From Deefgea piscis (GTDB lineage: Bacteria; Pseudomonadota; Gammaproteobacteria; Burkholderiales; Chitinibacteraceae), in contig NZ_CP081149.1 in assembly GCF_019665785.1 (NCBI RefSeq), positions 3,286,001-3,350,000 on the forward strand: DNA of 64,000 bases. Direction: 5' to 3'. Shown one piece after another: positions 48,579 through 57,913 of the stretch (its first letter is position 1; every line of letters begins with the position of its first letter). Made by a program: the position numbers and the translations under genes. The notes under the pieces are model-generated. The model made no database searches. It was given only the letters and a program-made list of their open reading frames with translations, and was not told the DNA's origin.

Positions 48579-50148
48579 AACAGCCGTAATCTACGCCCGT
48601 GTATCTAGCACTCGCCAAGCCGATGATGGCCTGCCTATCGCCAGTCAGATTGAGCAAGCCGAACTCAAAGCCGAACAGCTCGGGGCACAAGTGCTTAAAG
48701 TGTTCAAAGATGAGGGAATCAGTGGTCGCAGCGCCGAAAAACGCCCTGCATTTCAAGACGCGATCGCCTTTTGTGCCGCATTTGACGTTGAATACTTCAT
48801 CTGCTGGAGTACGAGCCGGTTTGCCCGGAACAAAATTGATGCCGCCAGCTATAAAAAGCTCTTGGCAGATGGCAATACCAAGCTGGTATACATCACAACC
48901 GATATTGACGAAGACACTGATGAAGGCTGGTTTACCGGATCATTGCTAGAAATCGTTGATGAGCATTACAGCCGAGTTGTCTCACGCGACACGCGCCGAT
49001 CGATGATGAAAAATGCCAGAGATGGTTTCTTTAATGGCGGTCGAGTACCGTTTGGCTATACCCCAAAAGCCGAAGGGAAACGTCGCCGGCTACAAATCAA
49101 TGAATTAGAAGCCCAAACCATTCGCGATATCTTTAACCTTTGCCTCGTCGGCATGGGAAGTAAAGCCATCGCCATGAAGCTAAATGAAACTGGGCAACTA
49201 AAAAACGGTAAAAAATGGGACAAAAATACAGTATCACTAGTCCTTAAAAATCCAGTTTATGCCGGATTAACTGTATTTAATCGCACTAATAATGCTGGGA
49301 ACAACCGACCTGTCGATGAATGGATCATTACCCCTAGTCACGCAGGAATCATCACCCAAGACCTGTTTGATAACGCACAAATCCTAATTGGCCAGCGAGC
49401 GCCAGCAGCAGAAGGCGGTAGTCCGCATAGTAATTTCGTATTCACCGGGATTTTGCGCTGCGGCGACTGTGGCGCCGCGATGCAAGTTGAAAGCGCCACC
49501 GGGCGCAATAAAACGTACCACTATTACAATTGCCGATCGGCGCTTAAAGGCATTGGCTGCGAAAACCGACGAATTCCAGCTCATGAACTGGATGACTACC
49601 TCAGCGAAACCATACTTAATGGCATATTAACCCCGCGCCGAGTATCAGAAGCGGTAAAAGAAATTCACACGTTAACCAGCGAATGGAACGAAACCATCAG
49701 CCGTCGACGCTCAGCACAACTTGCTGAAGTGAAAAAACTACAAGGACGTCGCACAAAACTATTTGAAATTCTTGAACTGTATGGGAAAGACGCACCAAAT
49801 CTAGGCGATATCACGGTTCGACTGCGTGAACTAAATGATGACATCAAGCAAGCAGAGCTAGGTTTGACTGAAATTAACGACTACACATCGACAGATTTCG
49901 ATTTAAAAGAGACAGAAATCTTGAGAGCTAGCGCATTAATGAGAGAAATTATCGAGAAATGTACCGATCCAAAGAAAAAGAGAACTTTTTACTCTCAAAT
50001 ATTGGACCGGATAATCATTAGGCATGATGGCTGGATTGACATAGAATATCAGCCGCTGAAAATAATAAACCGCCCCATAAAGGAGGCGGTTCATAGTACT
50101 GCAAATTGGCTCCTCGACCTGGGCTCGAACCAGGGACACACGGATTAA
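48562..50148 (+). CDS. Large serine recombinase (prophage integrase)
   Basis: 528 aa in the lysogen. Resolvase domain with IYARVSS, catalytic serine at about S15, and SRFARNKIDAASYKKLL; recombinase domain with GRVPFGYTPKAEG and LKNPVYAGLTVFNR; zinc ribbon LRCGDCGAAM ... YNCRSALKGIGC (about 300-338); coiled-coil region to about 430. It catalyses attP x attB exchange. It lies at the right end of the prophage. The att core sits at codons 515-517, so the last 12 residues (after W516) are encoded by antisense tRNA-Asn; in the excised phage the frame would continue through 7661-7741 giving 541 aa. Confidence 0.93.
   Translation: MNLMNKTAVIYARVSSTRQADDGLPIASQIEQAELKAEQLGAQVLKVFKDEGISGRSAEKRPAFQDAIAFCAAFDVEYFICWSTSRFARNKIDAASYKKLLADGNTKLVYITTDIDEDTDEGWFTGSLLEIVDEHYSRVVSRDTRRSMMKNARDGFFNGGRVPFGYTPKAEGKRRRLQINELEAQTIRDIFNLCLVGMGSKAIAMKLNETGQLKNGKKWDKNTVSLVLKNPVYAGLTVFNRTNNAGNNRPVDEWIITPSHAGIITQDLFDNAQILIGQRAPAAEGGSPHSNFVFTGILRCGDCGAAMQVESATGRNKTYHYYNCRSALKGIGCENRRIPAHELDDYLSETILNGILTPRRVSEAVKEIHTLTSEWNETISRRRSAQLAEVKKLQGRRTKLFEILELYGKDAPNLGDITVRLRELNDDIKQAELGLTEINDYTSTDFDLKETEILRASALMREIIEKCTDPKKKRTFYSQILDRIIIRHDGWIDIEYQPLKIINRPIKEAVHSTANWLLDLGSNQGHTD
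50068..50091 (+). repeat. Inverted repeat in the phage arm of attR
   Basis: AACCGCC / GGCGGTT, 7 bp plus extra C-G pairs, 15 bases left of the core and inside the integrase gene. It may be an integrase arm site or an RNA hairpin. Confidence 0.5.
50106..50113. other. attR core (right prophage junction)
   Basis: TTGGCTCC, the antisense of the last bases of tRNA-Asn including CCA, shared with attL at 7660-7667. Confidence 0.75.
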
Positions 50149-50182
50149 CAGTCCGTTGCTCTACCAACTGAGCTATCGAGGA
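50107..50182 (-). tRNA. tRNA-Asn (anticodon GUU), integration target
   Basis: 76 bases. Acceptor arms TCCTCGA / TCGAGGA, D loop AGCTCAGTTGGTAGAGC, anticodon loop CTGTTAA with GTT, T loop GGTTCGAGC, encoded CCA. All arms pair. It is the downstream member of a two-gene operon and its 3' end forms the prophage junction; integration kept the gene intact but removed its terminator. Confidence 0.97.
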
Positions 50183-50242
50183 ATTGATCGGTAAGATCGT
50201 TACGGGTGAATTGCTATTACAGGCAAAAAACCACAGAATTCT

Positions 50243-50318
50243 TGGCTCCTCGACCTGGGCTCGAACCAGGGACACACGGATTAACAGTCCGTTGCTCTAC
50301 CAACTGAGCTATCGAGGA
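50243..50318 (-). tRNA. tRNA-Asn (anticodon GUU), second copy
   Basis: Identical in all 76 bases to the copy at 50107-50182, 60 bases upstream of it in transcription order. Its 3' flank lacks phage DNA, so function of the tRNA is backed up if the other copy is disturbed. Confidence 0.97.
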
Positions 50319-50333
50319 ATTGGTATGGGGCGT

Positions 50334-50362
50334 ATAATAGACACTCTCGACCGTTTAGTCAA
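50334..50362 (-). promoter_or_regulatory. Sigma-70 promoter of the tRNA-Asn operon
   Basis: On the minus strand: TTGACT (50362-50357), 17-bp spacer, TATTAT (50339-50334), start expected about 9 bases before the tRNA 5' end. Confidence 0.85.
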
Positions 50363-50389
50363 GAACATCCTAATAAAATAATCGATAAA

Positions 50390-51670
50390 ATGACGACTAG
50401 CCCAAAAAAAATCCTCATCGGCAGCACTCTATTCCTTGGCTTTGCCGCTTCCTTGCCTTTGATTGTGCCCTATGGCGCCTTCAAAAACAGTTTAGAAACA
50501 AAGCTCTCGCAGATGAATGGCGGAAAAACGCAAATTGCGCATATCGAATTTAGTTATCAGCCTACGCCAGTATTTATTTTACGTGATGTGGTGATCGAAC
50601 GGCCTGAGACCGCCCAAATTGCAGAGATTATTATTCCAGTCACTAGCTACAATCTTTTGAATTGGGGTAAATCGATGCGAAATGTGCTAATTCGCAACGC
50701 TGTCTTATCTCGCGCCTTTGCGCTGGATTTGCCAAATCGAATCAAAACTGACGATCACAATGGCTTTCGAGTCGATCGACTAGCATTAGAGAAAGTCTCA
50801 ATCAAACTCGATCGCCGCACTATTGGCCCGATTGATGGTGAATTACGCTTCAGGCCCAATGGCAATATCGAAGATCTGGTTATTCGTACCGATCAAGACC
50901 GCGCAGAAATTCAAGTCCAACCCACAGAGCCGGGGCAATTCAAAGTACAATTTAACGCCAGCAACTGGGAGCTACCTTTAGGTCAACCGGTTAAATTTGA
51001 TTTTCTTAAACTCATCGGTACCGCCGACGCCAATGGTTGGACCATTTCAGATATTCGAGCAGATCTTTATGGCGGCCTCGTTACCGGCTCAGCACAACTT
51101 AACTGGCAATCGGACTGGCAACTCACCGGACACATTTTTGCCAAGAATATCTCTGTCGAGCCATTAATGAGTTTATATAGTCCCATTACACGCAGCACCG
51201 GTCGAATGAATGCCGACGCTAGCTTTAAATATCAAGGCGCCACTGAGCAACAATTATTTAAACAAGCACAGATCCAAGGTCGCTTTATTATTCAAGACGG
51301 TACTTTGCATAACTTTGATTTGATCACACCACTCAAATCGCAAACTCCAACGACATTACGCCGTGGCGGACAAACCAATTTCAGTAGTTTATCTGGGAGT
51401 ATTGCCATCAACGACAAGAGTGTCTCGCTCTACAACCTAATACTCCAGTCCGGAAAATTTCGCGCCAATGGCGAATTACGCGTTTCACAACAAAAAATCA
51501 GCGGATCAATTGGCACGCAACTCGCCGCGGGCGCAATGATGGCCAATAATCAGCTCAGTATTTCCGGCCAATTGGCCGCGCCTGAATTAAACAGTCGTGG
51601 CACGCTACGCCCCAATCATGAAGAACGAAGCCCCAGCGCCGAAACCGAAGCGCCTAAACCAGAAAACTAA
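50390..51670 (+). CDS. AsmA-like periplasmic/inner-membrane protein
   Basis: 426 aa with an uncleaved N-terminal hydrophobic helix (ILIGSTLFLGFAASLPLIVPY) and a long repetitive beta domain. Features are AsmA-like: YSYQPTPVFILRDVVIERP-type start of the domain, SGKFRANGELRVSQQKISGS near the end (about 355-385). AsmA-family proteins bridge inner and outer membranes and help lipid transport or outer-membrane assembly. The C-terminal tail is Glu/Pro-rich. It is divergent from the tRNA operon. Confidence 0.75.
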   Translation: MTTSPKKILIGSTLFLGFAASLPLIVPYGAFKNSLETKLSQMNGGKTQIAHIEFSYQPTPVFILRDVVIERPETAQIAEIIIPVTSYNLLNWGKSMRNVLIRNAVLSRAFALDLPNRIKTDDHNGFRVDRLALEKVSIKLDRRTIGPIDGELRFRPNGNIEDLVIRTDQDRAEIQVQPTEPGQFKVQFNASNWELPLGQPVKFDFLKLIGTADANGWTISDIRADLYGGLVTGSAQLNWQSDWQLTGHIFAKNISVEPLMSLYSPITRSTGRMNADASFKYQGATEQQLFKQAQIQGRFIIQDGTLHNFDLITPLKSQTPTTLRRGGQTNFSSLSGSIAINDKSVSLYNLILQSGKFRANGELRVSQQKISGSIGTQLAAGAMMANNQLSISGQLAAPELNSRGTLRPNHEERSPSAETEAPKPEN

Positions 51671-51733
51671 TCACTCAATATCAATTGGATCGCGGCCTAA
51701 TTTACTAGCCGCATCCTCAATAAGGAAAAACAC

Positions 51734-52753
51734 ATGACATGGACCGCATTTTTACAGCAAGCCGGCGCCCAATTCGAAGCGCACCTCGTCACCCACTTTA
51801 CACAGACCGATACAGAATTGGCCGCACTAGAACAAAATTGGGTTATCTGCCCACTCAGTCAATACGGTTTAATTCGTTTTAGTGGCGAAGACAGCCAAGC
51901 ATTTTTGCAAGGCCAACTCTCAAGTGACATTCGTGCGCTAGACCTGAACTCGGTCCAATACTCGAGTTACTCAACGCCAAAAGGTCGTATGCTAGCGAGC
52001 TTTTTAGTGTCACGTCAGCAAGACGACTATGTATTACAAATCGCTGCCGAGCTACAAGCCAGCATTCAAAAACGCTTGAGCATGTTTATTATGCGTAGCA
52101 AAACCAAGGCCAGCGATGCCAATGCCGACTGGGTGCAAATCGGTGTGGCAGGTCCTGCAGCTAGCGCGCAAATTGAGACATGCTTTGGCAGCGTACCGGC
52201 CGCAATGACAGTACAACATCATGCCAATGCCAGCGTTATCGGACTTGAAGGTGGCCGCTTTCAAATTATGGCTTCACCTGAAGTGATGGCGACGCTCTGG
52301 ACTGAATTGATCAGCAAGGGCGCACAAGCAGCGGGAACGAGCGTTTGGCAGCTCACCGAAATTCGCGCTGGCAGCCCATGGGTGACCGCAGCTACCCAAG
52401 AAGAATTTGTGCCACAAATGGCCAATATGGAATTAATTGGTGGCGTTAACTTTAAGAAGGGCTGCTACCCGGGCCAAGAAATTGTCGCCAGAATGCAATA
52501 TTTAGGTAAAACGAAACGCCGAACCTATCGCATGCATGTCGATAGCCGCGAGGTGCTGGCTGGACAGGACGTTTATAGCTCGGACTCAGACGGCCAAAGC
52601 AGCGGTAAAATCATGCTCGCAGCCCCTAGCCCTACCGGCGGTTCAGAAGTTCTCGTGGTCGCACAAATTGCCAGTTTACCGCTGGGATTGCATTTAATTG
52701 ACGCCAATGGTCCGCAATTGACGCAATTAAACCTGCCATATGCACTCAACTGA
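51734..52753 (+). CDS. ygfZ: YgfZ/IbaG-type folate-binding protein (GcvT-like)
   Basis: 339 aa. The signature KKGCYPGQEIVARMQYLGKTKRR (named by parts: KGCYPGQE at about 238-245, then QYLGKTKR) is diagnostic for YgfZ, which helps iron-sulfur cluster assembly or repair with folate. GKTKRR and RMLASFLV in the N-terminal barrel support this. AAGGAAAAA lies before the ATG. Its role fits the erpA gene further on in this chromosome segment. Confidence 0.9.
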   Translation: MTWTAFLQQAGAQFEAHLVTHFTQTDTELAALEQNWVICPLSQYGLIRFSGEDSQAFLQGQLSSDIRALDLNSVQYSSYSTPKGRMLASFLVSRQQDDYVLQIAAELQASIQKRLSMFIMRSKTKASDANADWVQIGVAGPAASAQIETCFGSVPAAMTVQHHANASVIGLEGGRFQIMASPEVMATLWTELISKGAQAAGTSVWQLTEIRAGSPWVTAATQEEFVPQMANMELIGGVNFKKGCYPGQEIVARMQYLGKTKRRTYRMHVDSREVLAGQDVYSSDSDGQSSGKIMLAAPSPTGGSEVLVVAQIASLPLGLHLIDANGPQLTQLNLPYALN

Positions 52754-52813
52754 AGCCAAAATAGCAATTTCATCATATAATCGCGAAATTCGCACAAGCA
52801 AGGATGTCACCCC

Positions 52814-53599
52814 ATGGGGTTTCTCGCTAATAAAAAAATCTTAATCTGCGGTCTACTTTCAGATCGCTCTATCGCCTATGGCATTGCCCAAGCTTGCCGC
52901 CGTGAAGGTGCTGAACTGGCTTTCACCTACGTGGGTGAAGATCTAAAAGATCGTGTTGTTCGTTTAGCTGCTGACTTTGACTCAACCATCGTTCTACCCT
53001 GTGATGTGGGTAGTGATGAGCAAATCGAAGCGCTATTTCCAGCATTGGCCGAATATTGGCCAACGTTTGATGGTCTGGTGCACTCGATTGGCTTTGCGCC
53101 ACGCGATGCCTTAAAAGGCGACTATCTGGATGCTGTGACACGTGAAAACTTTAAAATCGCTCACGATATCAGCTCGTACAGCTTTGCCGCACTCGCTAAA
53201 GCCGCACGTCCGATGCTCAATGAAAAAGCGTCATTAGTCACGATGTCTTATCTTGGCGCTGAACGCGCGATCCCAAATTACAATGTAATGGGATTGGCTA
53301 AAGCCAGCCTTGAAGCCAATGTTCGCTATATGGCAGCGGCATTGGGCACCAGCAAAGAAATCCGTGTTAACGGCGTTTCTGCTGGCCCAATCAAAACTTT
53401 AGCTGCAGCTGGGATTTCGGACTTTGGTAAATTGCTTAAAGGCGCGGCAGAAGCAACGCCGTCTAAACGCAATGTCACCAAAGAAGAAGTGGGTAATGTC
53501 ACTGCCTTCTTATTGTCTGACTTATGCTCAGGCATGACCGGCGAAATCTTGCACGTTGATGTGGGTTTTAGTATCGGCGCAGGCGCTTTGGCGGGTTAA
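52814..53599 (+). CDS. fabI: Enoyl-[acyl-carrier-protein] reductase (NADH)
   Basis: Last step of each fatty acid elongation round. 261 aa, SDR fold: nucleotide-binding region [29 protein letters not shown], then [21 protein letters not shown] with the catalytic Tyr-x6-Lys pair (Y-NVMGLA-K). C-terminal [16 protein letters not shown] is usual. A perfect -10 TATAAT lies at 52776-52781, but its -35 is poor. A strong terminator follows. FabI is the triclosan/isoniazid-type target in bacteria. Confidence 0.96.
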   Translation: MGFLANKKILICGLLSDRSIAYGIAQACRREGAELAFTYVGEDLKDRVVRLAADFDSTIVLPCDVGSDEQIEALFPALAEYWPTFDGLVHSIGFAPRDALKGDYLDAVTRENFKIAHDISSYSFAALAKAARPMLNEKASLVTMSYLGAERAIPNYNVMGLAKASLEANVRYMAAALGTSKEIRVNGVSAGPIKTLAAAGISDFGKLLKGAAEATPSKRNVTKEEVGNVTAFLLSDLCSGMTGEILHVDVGFSIGAGALAG

Positions 53600-53621
53600 T
53601 TACCGCTCGAATGTAGCCCAA

Positions 53622-53649
53622 AATAAAGCCCGCAATCGCGGGCTTTATT
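53622..53649. terminator. Terminator after fabI
   Basis: 12-bp arms AATAAAGCCCGC / GCGGGCTTTATT with AATC loop. Confidence 0.85.
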
Positions 53650-53702
53650 GTTATTAATTGCCACGCAAACAAGCAAGACCCCAATTTTAAAGGTATTTAG
53701 CG

Positions 53703-54470
53703 ATGTGCCAGTTACTTGGAATGAATTGCAACACCCCAACCGACATTGTGTTTTCCTTTGAAGGATTTCGACGCCGTGGCGGACTCACTGCCGAACATGC
53801 CGATGGTTGGGGAATCGCTTTTTTTGAAGACGCAGGCTGCCGACTTTTTTTAGACTATCTACCATCGAGCAGTAGCCCCGTCGCTGATTTAGTCCGTAGC
53901 TATCCAATCAAAAGCAAAAATGTCATTTCGCATATTCGCAAAGCCACCCAAGGCGTGATTAACCTCGCCAACACCCACCCTTTTCAGCGTGAATTGTGGG
54001 GTAAATACTGGATCTTTGCGCATAATGGCAACCTCACCGAGCTCGCCAAGCTTGAGCCATCCCGCTTTCAGCCGGTGGGCAATACCGATAGTGAGCAGGC
54101 TTTTTGCTGGTTACTTGATCAGCTCGCGCAACAATTTAGCGTCATGCCAAGCCGCATCGAGCTCCATCAGGCATTAAGCCTCATTGCAGCGCAATTAGCG
54201 CAACATGGTTGCTGCAATTTTTTACTCTCAAATGGCGAAACCTTATGGGCCCACTGCTCAACGGCGCTGCACTATATCGTGCGCCAAGCGCCATTCACCG
54301 TCGCGCATTTGTCGGATATGGATTTAACGGTCGATTTTTCCAATGAAACGCGAGCCAATGATCGCGTTGCCGTCATTGCTACTCAGCCGCTCACCGACAA
54401 TGAAACATGGACTGCCATGCAACCAGGCGAGCTATTGATGTTTGTGGATGGTGAGATACAAAAAACCTAA
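53703..54470 (+). CDS. yafJ: Class II glutamine amidotransferase (YafJ-like)
   Basis: 255 aa. Nucleophile Cys2 right after the start methionine (MCQLLGMN), then RGGLTAEHADGWGIAFFED, SHIRKATQG and NTHPFQRELWGKYWIFAHNGNL, the Ntn-type glutaminase residues. Proteins of this type remove ammonia from glutamine or related amides; the acceptor is not known for YafJ. The gene stands alone. The 110 bases after it show no clear terminator. Confidence 0.9.
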   Translation: MCQLLGMNCNTPTDIVFSFEGFRRRGGLTAEHADGWGIAFFEDAGCRLFLDYLPSSSSPVADLVRSYPIKSKNVISHIRKATQGVINLANTHPFQRELWGKYWIFAHNGNLTELAKLEPSRFQPVGNTDSEQAFCWLLDQLAQQFSVMPSRIELHQALSLIAAQLAQHGCCNFLLSNGETLWAHCSTALHYIVRQAPFTVAHLSDMDLTVDFSNETRANDRVAVIATQPLTDNETWTAMQPGELLMFVDGEIQKT

Positions 54471-54579
54471 GTATATGCATGCAGGCTTTATTTTATATAG
54501 CCTAGCAGCAGATACTAGGATCTATTGACATTTGTTTAGCCACGAAAGCACGCCAGCGCGGCGGAAAACCAAACCGCCC

Positions 54580-55659
54580 CTAGGCCTCGTGCTGATGTAA
54601 ACCAAGCAAAGCAAACACCGTATCATCAAAATATTCGCCCTGCTCATCGAGCTGGCGCAATTGAAACGAAAGGCGCTCAAGACTGATTTGATTGTGTGCA
54701 AAACGGTCTCGCGTCATCTTCATACTGCTCGCTCGTGCGGCGAGTTGATTTCGCCGCGCTTCAATCTCTTTGCGTTCGCGCTGATGCCCACCGACCGATA
54801 AATACAGCCAAAAAATTAAGCCACCCGCAATCCACCACAACTCAAAAAACAAACTGGCAATGGCAATCAAAGTCATCAGCAAATACCAAATCTGATCGGC
54901 CTGCTCAAATTGCGGCACCATCACCGACAAGCTAGGCCAGCGGCGTTTCATCATTGAAGCAATGCGGGTGTCATCGGTGGCATCGCGCTTTTTACGCGCC
55001 AAAGCACCATCCAGTGCCAGACTAATATACCAATGGGTAATCACTTTTGAATGCAACCAATGGGCAGCCAAATACTGCGCCATTTTTTCATGCAATTGAT
55101 CTCGAAATGAGCTGCTCGACAATGGTGGCACACTATCGTTATATGGATCTTTCAGCGCATTTTGTACTTGCAAGGGATATCCAGCCACATCCATTAATAA
55201 TCGCCGGCGCTCATTTAATACATCAGGATTAATCATGATTTCAGGATGATCCAGATGCAAATAATGCTGCAGCAATTTATCAACATCATCAAATGTAGGA
55301 TGAGTGCCGGGCTGCTCTCTGAGTAATCCACGTAAACGGGTGACCTCTTGCCGAATCAAATCCGCAATCGGCCCTGCTTCTGGCACCCATGAGCGACGCA
55401 ATAGACCATCAATTTTATCTAAGGGCTCATCATAATGACGATAATAAGCCTCGTTATAACGGCCAATTTCTTCATCATCGCGCAGTTTATTGCCCGTCAG
55501 CAAAGGTCGAGTTGGTGGCTCGCGACGTAAATCCAAGCCAATACGATTGACCAAACTATCTAATTCTGGCGCGACACCCGCCCGGGCAAAAACTGGGTCT
55601 AGTTCATGCCGCTTATTTCGCCATTCTTCAAGCGCCTGCCAAATACTCCAATCGGCCAT
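54580..55659 (-). CDS. Membrane protein of unknown function, 359 aa
   Basis: Soluble helical N-terminal part (about 1-245, with YYRHYDEPLDKIDGLLRRSW), two membrane helices at about 255-292 (IWYLLMTLIAIASLFF, IAGGLIFWLYLSVGG), then a charged coiled coil. Family not recognised. It is on the same strand as the PPK2-type gene upstream with a 146-base gap. Confidence 0.7.
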   Translation of the reverse strand: MADWSIWQALEEWRNKRHELDPVFARAGVAPELDSLVNRIGLDLRREPPTRPLLTGNKLRDDEEIGRYNEAYYRHYDEPLDKIDGLLRRSWVPEAGPIADLIRQEVTRLRGLLREQPGTHPTFDDVDKLLQHYLHLDHPEIMINPDVLNERRRLLMDVAGYPLQVQNALKDPYNDSVPPLSSSSFRDQLHEKMAQYLAAHWLHSKVITHWYISLALDGALARKKRDATDDTRIASMMKRRWPSLSVMVPQFEQADQIWYLLMTLIAIASLFFELWWIAGGLIFWLYLSVGGHQRERKEIEARRNQLAARASSMKMTRDRFAHNQISLERLSFQLRQLDEQGEYFDDTVFALLGLHQHEA

Positions 55660-55804
55660 TATTTATTTTATTCCCTCAAACCTTTACTACTGCGCTCACG
55701 CGCCTCACCGGCCCCAATGACCATCACCGCGCAAAACGGTCGTAATACAATCGGGCGCAGCATAACATCAATTCATTAGCGCACTTCGTGCCAAAAAAAA
55801 CCAT

Positions 55805-57334
55805 CTAGCTCACATCTACCGCCGCTTGTTCTTGTTGGCTTAGCGCCGCTTCAATGCGCTCACACAAATGGCGAAGCACTGCAACCCGCGCATAATATTT
55901 GTTATTGGCCCCTACCCTTAGCCACGGCGAATTGGGGGTACTGGTTCGCTCGATTAAATCACTGGCAGCGGTGACGTAGTCATCCCATTTTTCACGGTTA
56001 CGCCAGTCTTCTTCGGTAATTTTGAAACGTTTATATTCAATGGCTTCACGCTCATGAAAGCGGTTTAATTGTTCTTCATTACTAATCGCCAGCCAAAACT
56101 TCACCACCAGCACGTTTGCCGCCGCAATTTGAGCTTCAAAATCATTAATTTCGCCATAGGCCCGCATCCAATCTGCATGACTCGCAAAGCCCTCTACGCG
56201 CTCAACCAAGACGCGACCGTACCAAGATCGATCAAACAACGTGAGCTGTCCATGGGGCGGCAAATGCCGCCAAAAACGCCATAGATACGGCTGAGCACGC
56301 TCCTCTTCGGTCGGTGCAGCAATCGGGATGGTGCGATATTGCCGCGCGTCGAGTGCCGCAGTAATCCGGCGAATTGCCCCGCCCTTACCCGCAGCGTCCA
56401 TGCCTTCAAACACACAAACGACGGAAAGCTGTTTAAATTTGGGCTGCCGAACTAGGCCATTGAGTCGGCCTTGCAATTCTTCCAGCTGAATTTTGTAATC
56501 CTCTTTGCTGAGGACAAAATCCAAAGGCAGCGTATCGAGCAGGCGAACGCCATCGATGGATGGCATCAAAGGTGCAGCATCAATGCGATTTTGCCGAACA
56601 GAGCCCCGTTCCAGATGATGACGAATGGCCTCTTCAATATGTCGACCGACTGAGATATTGCGGTAATTATTGTCTGAGCTTTCAATCACTCGCCATGGCG
56701 CATCTGCTAAATTGGTTCGCAGCAATAAATCACGGTAACGATCAATCATTTGGTCATAATTTTTTAAAAACAACCGATCCGACTCTTCAACTCGCCAAGC
56801 CGTGCGCGAATCGGCGCTGAGTTTTTTTATTTGTTTCTTCAGCTGATCTTTGGATAAATGCAGCCAAAATTTTAAAACCAGCACGCCCTCATCAGATAGC
56901 ATTTTTTCTAAGCGCAAAATTTTAGCCAGCTCACGCTCATAAGCAATGGGCTCGGCCGCATCTTGCATTTGATCCCACATCGGACCGCTATACCAACCAC
57001 CAAAAAGAATCGCCATCTTGCCCTTGGGAGGCAAAATACGCCAATAACGCCAAAATGGCGGTCGGGCCATCTCTTCATCACTCGGTTCGGCAAAAGCATG
57101 CGTGGCAATTAAGCGCGGGTCTAACCACTTCAATAACAGATTGGCCACCTCACTTTTACCTGCGGTCGGCACGCCACCGAGCAAAATCACCACCTGAAAA
57201 TCAGCGCGTTGCTTTAAATCATATTGAATTGACAATAAACTTTGCCGTAATTCAGCTTCAAATTGCTGGTAAGACTGCTTATCCAGTTGATGCCCTAATT
57301 CTGCTGATTCAAACATATGCTGACTCCGAGTCAT
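55805..57334 (-). CDS. pap: Polyphosphate:AMP phosphotransferase (tandem PPK2 domains)
   Basis: 509 aa. Two PPK2 domains in tandem, each with a Walker A: LLGGVPTAGKSE (about 51-62) and FEGMDAAGKGG (about 308-318). The C-terminal copy also has the lid motif LFDRSWYGRVLVERVEGF and RPFWRYW/QPYLWRFWRHLPP segments. Class II PPK2 enzymes convert AMP to ADP using polyphosphate. A second ATG at 57316 is possible. Confidence 0.92.
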   Translation of the reverse strand: MTRSQHMFESAELGHQLDKQSYQQFEAELRQSLLSIQYDLKQRADFQVVILLGGVPTAGKSEVANLLLKWLDPRLIATHAFAEPSDEEMARPPFWRYWRILPPKGKMAILFGGWYSGPMWDQMQDAAEPIAYERELAKILRLEKMLSDEGVLVLKFWLHLSKDQLKKQIKKLSADSRTAWRVEESDRLFLKNYDQMIDRYRDLLLRTNLADAPWRVIESSDNNYRNISVGRHIEEAIRHHLERGSVRQNRIDAAPLMPSIDGVRLLDTLPLDFVLSKEDYKIQLEELQGRLNGLVRQPKFKQLSVVCVFEGMDAAGKGGAIRRITAALDARQYRTIPIAAPTEEERAQPYLWRFWRHLPPHGQLTLFDRSWYGRVLVERVEGFASHADWMRAYGEINDFEAQIAAANVLVVKFWLAISNEEQLNRFHEREAIEYKRFKITEEDWRNREKWDDYVTAASDLIERTSTPNSPWLRVGANNKYYARVAVLRHLCERIEAALSQQEQAAVDVS

Positions 57335-57445
57335 GATAAGTCATTATTCAGCTTTAGCCGCATTTCGGGAAGCGTTTGATTAAGAGCGCAGCCAGAAAGC
57401 CATAACTGCCCAATATTCACTCAAAAATCTCAAGCGATCGGCCAT

Positions 57446-57472
57446 AAAAAAAGAGGCTTACGCCTCTTTTTT
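57446..57472 (-). terminator. Terminator of erpA
   Basis: AAAGAGGC / GCCTCTTT with TTAC loop and flanking A/T runs on both strands. Confidence 0.85.
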
Positions 57473-57492
57473 GCTGACATTATCGATGAATA

Positions 57493-57843
57493 TTAAACCG
57501 AGAATGAAGAGCCACAGCCGCAAGTTGACTGGGCATTCGGGTTTTTAATGGTAAATTGCGAGCCTTCTAGGCTTTCAACGTAATCAATTTCCGCACCGAC
57601 CAAATATTGATAGCTCATTGGATCAACCAATAAGGTCACGCCATTTTTAGTAATCGGCGTGTCGTCTTCATTGACGATTTCGTCAAAAGTAAAGCCATAT
57701 TGAAAGCCTGAGCAGCCACCGCCCGTCACAAAGACGCGCAATTTCAAATCTGGATTACCTTCTTCCAAAATCAATTCATTGACTTTACTGGCCGCATTAT
57801 CGGTAAAGACAAAAGGAAGTGGCATCTCGGTTTCAGTGGTCAT
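57493..57843 (-). CDS. erpA: Iron-sulfur cluster insertion protein ErpA
   Basis: 116 aa, A-type carrier that passes Fe-S clusters to apo-enzymes. The three conserved cysteines are present: [11 protein letters not shown] and the C-terminal [12 protein letters not shown] at 57843 ([11 protein letters not shown]) is preferred to 57858 on length; the upstream bases are AGCTG-poor either way. Downstream of bactofilin as in several Neisseriales. Confidence 0.95.
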   Translation of the reverse strand: MTTETEMPLPFVFTDNAASKVNELILEEGNPDLKLRVFVTGGGCSGFQYGFTFDEIVNEDDTPITKNGVTLLVDPMSYQYLVGAEIDYVESLEGSQFTIKNPNAQSTCGCGSSFSV

Positions 57844-57913
57844 AACAGCTCCGCCCATAATAGTTGACTAAATTGATAGGGTATATTATCCACGTCTGAC
57901 CCTGCAAGGTCAA

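Larger units (their letters stand above)
7660..50113. mobile_element. Prophage of a siphovirus-type phage integrated in tRNA-Asn
   Basis: About 42.4 kb bounded by the 8-bp core repeat. It carries a full set of packaging, head, lysis, tail, regulatory, replication and integration genes, nearly all on the + strand with ATGA-type overlaps. A lambda-like tail set (G/GT frameshift, tape measure, K-like and J-like proteins) with no sheath gene indicates a long non-contractile tail. No broken structural gene was seen, so it may be functional. Confidence 0.9.

Noticed and set aside
50107-50318. tRNA-Asn genes as phage-encoded
   Set aside because: They have their own chromosomal promoter, and the phage core ends at the 3' end of the first copy, so both lie outside the prophage.
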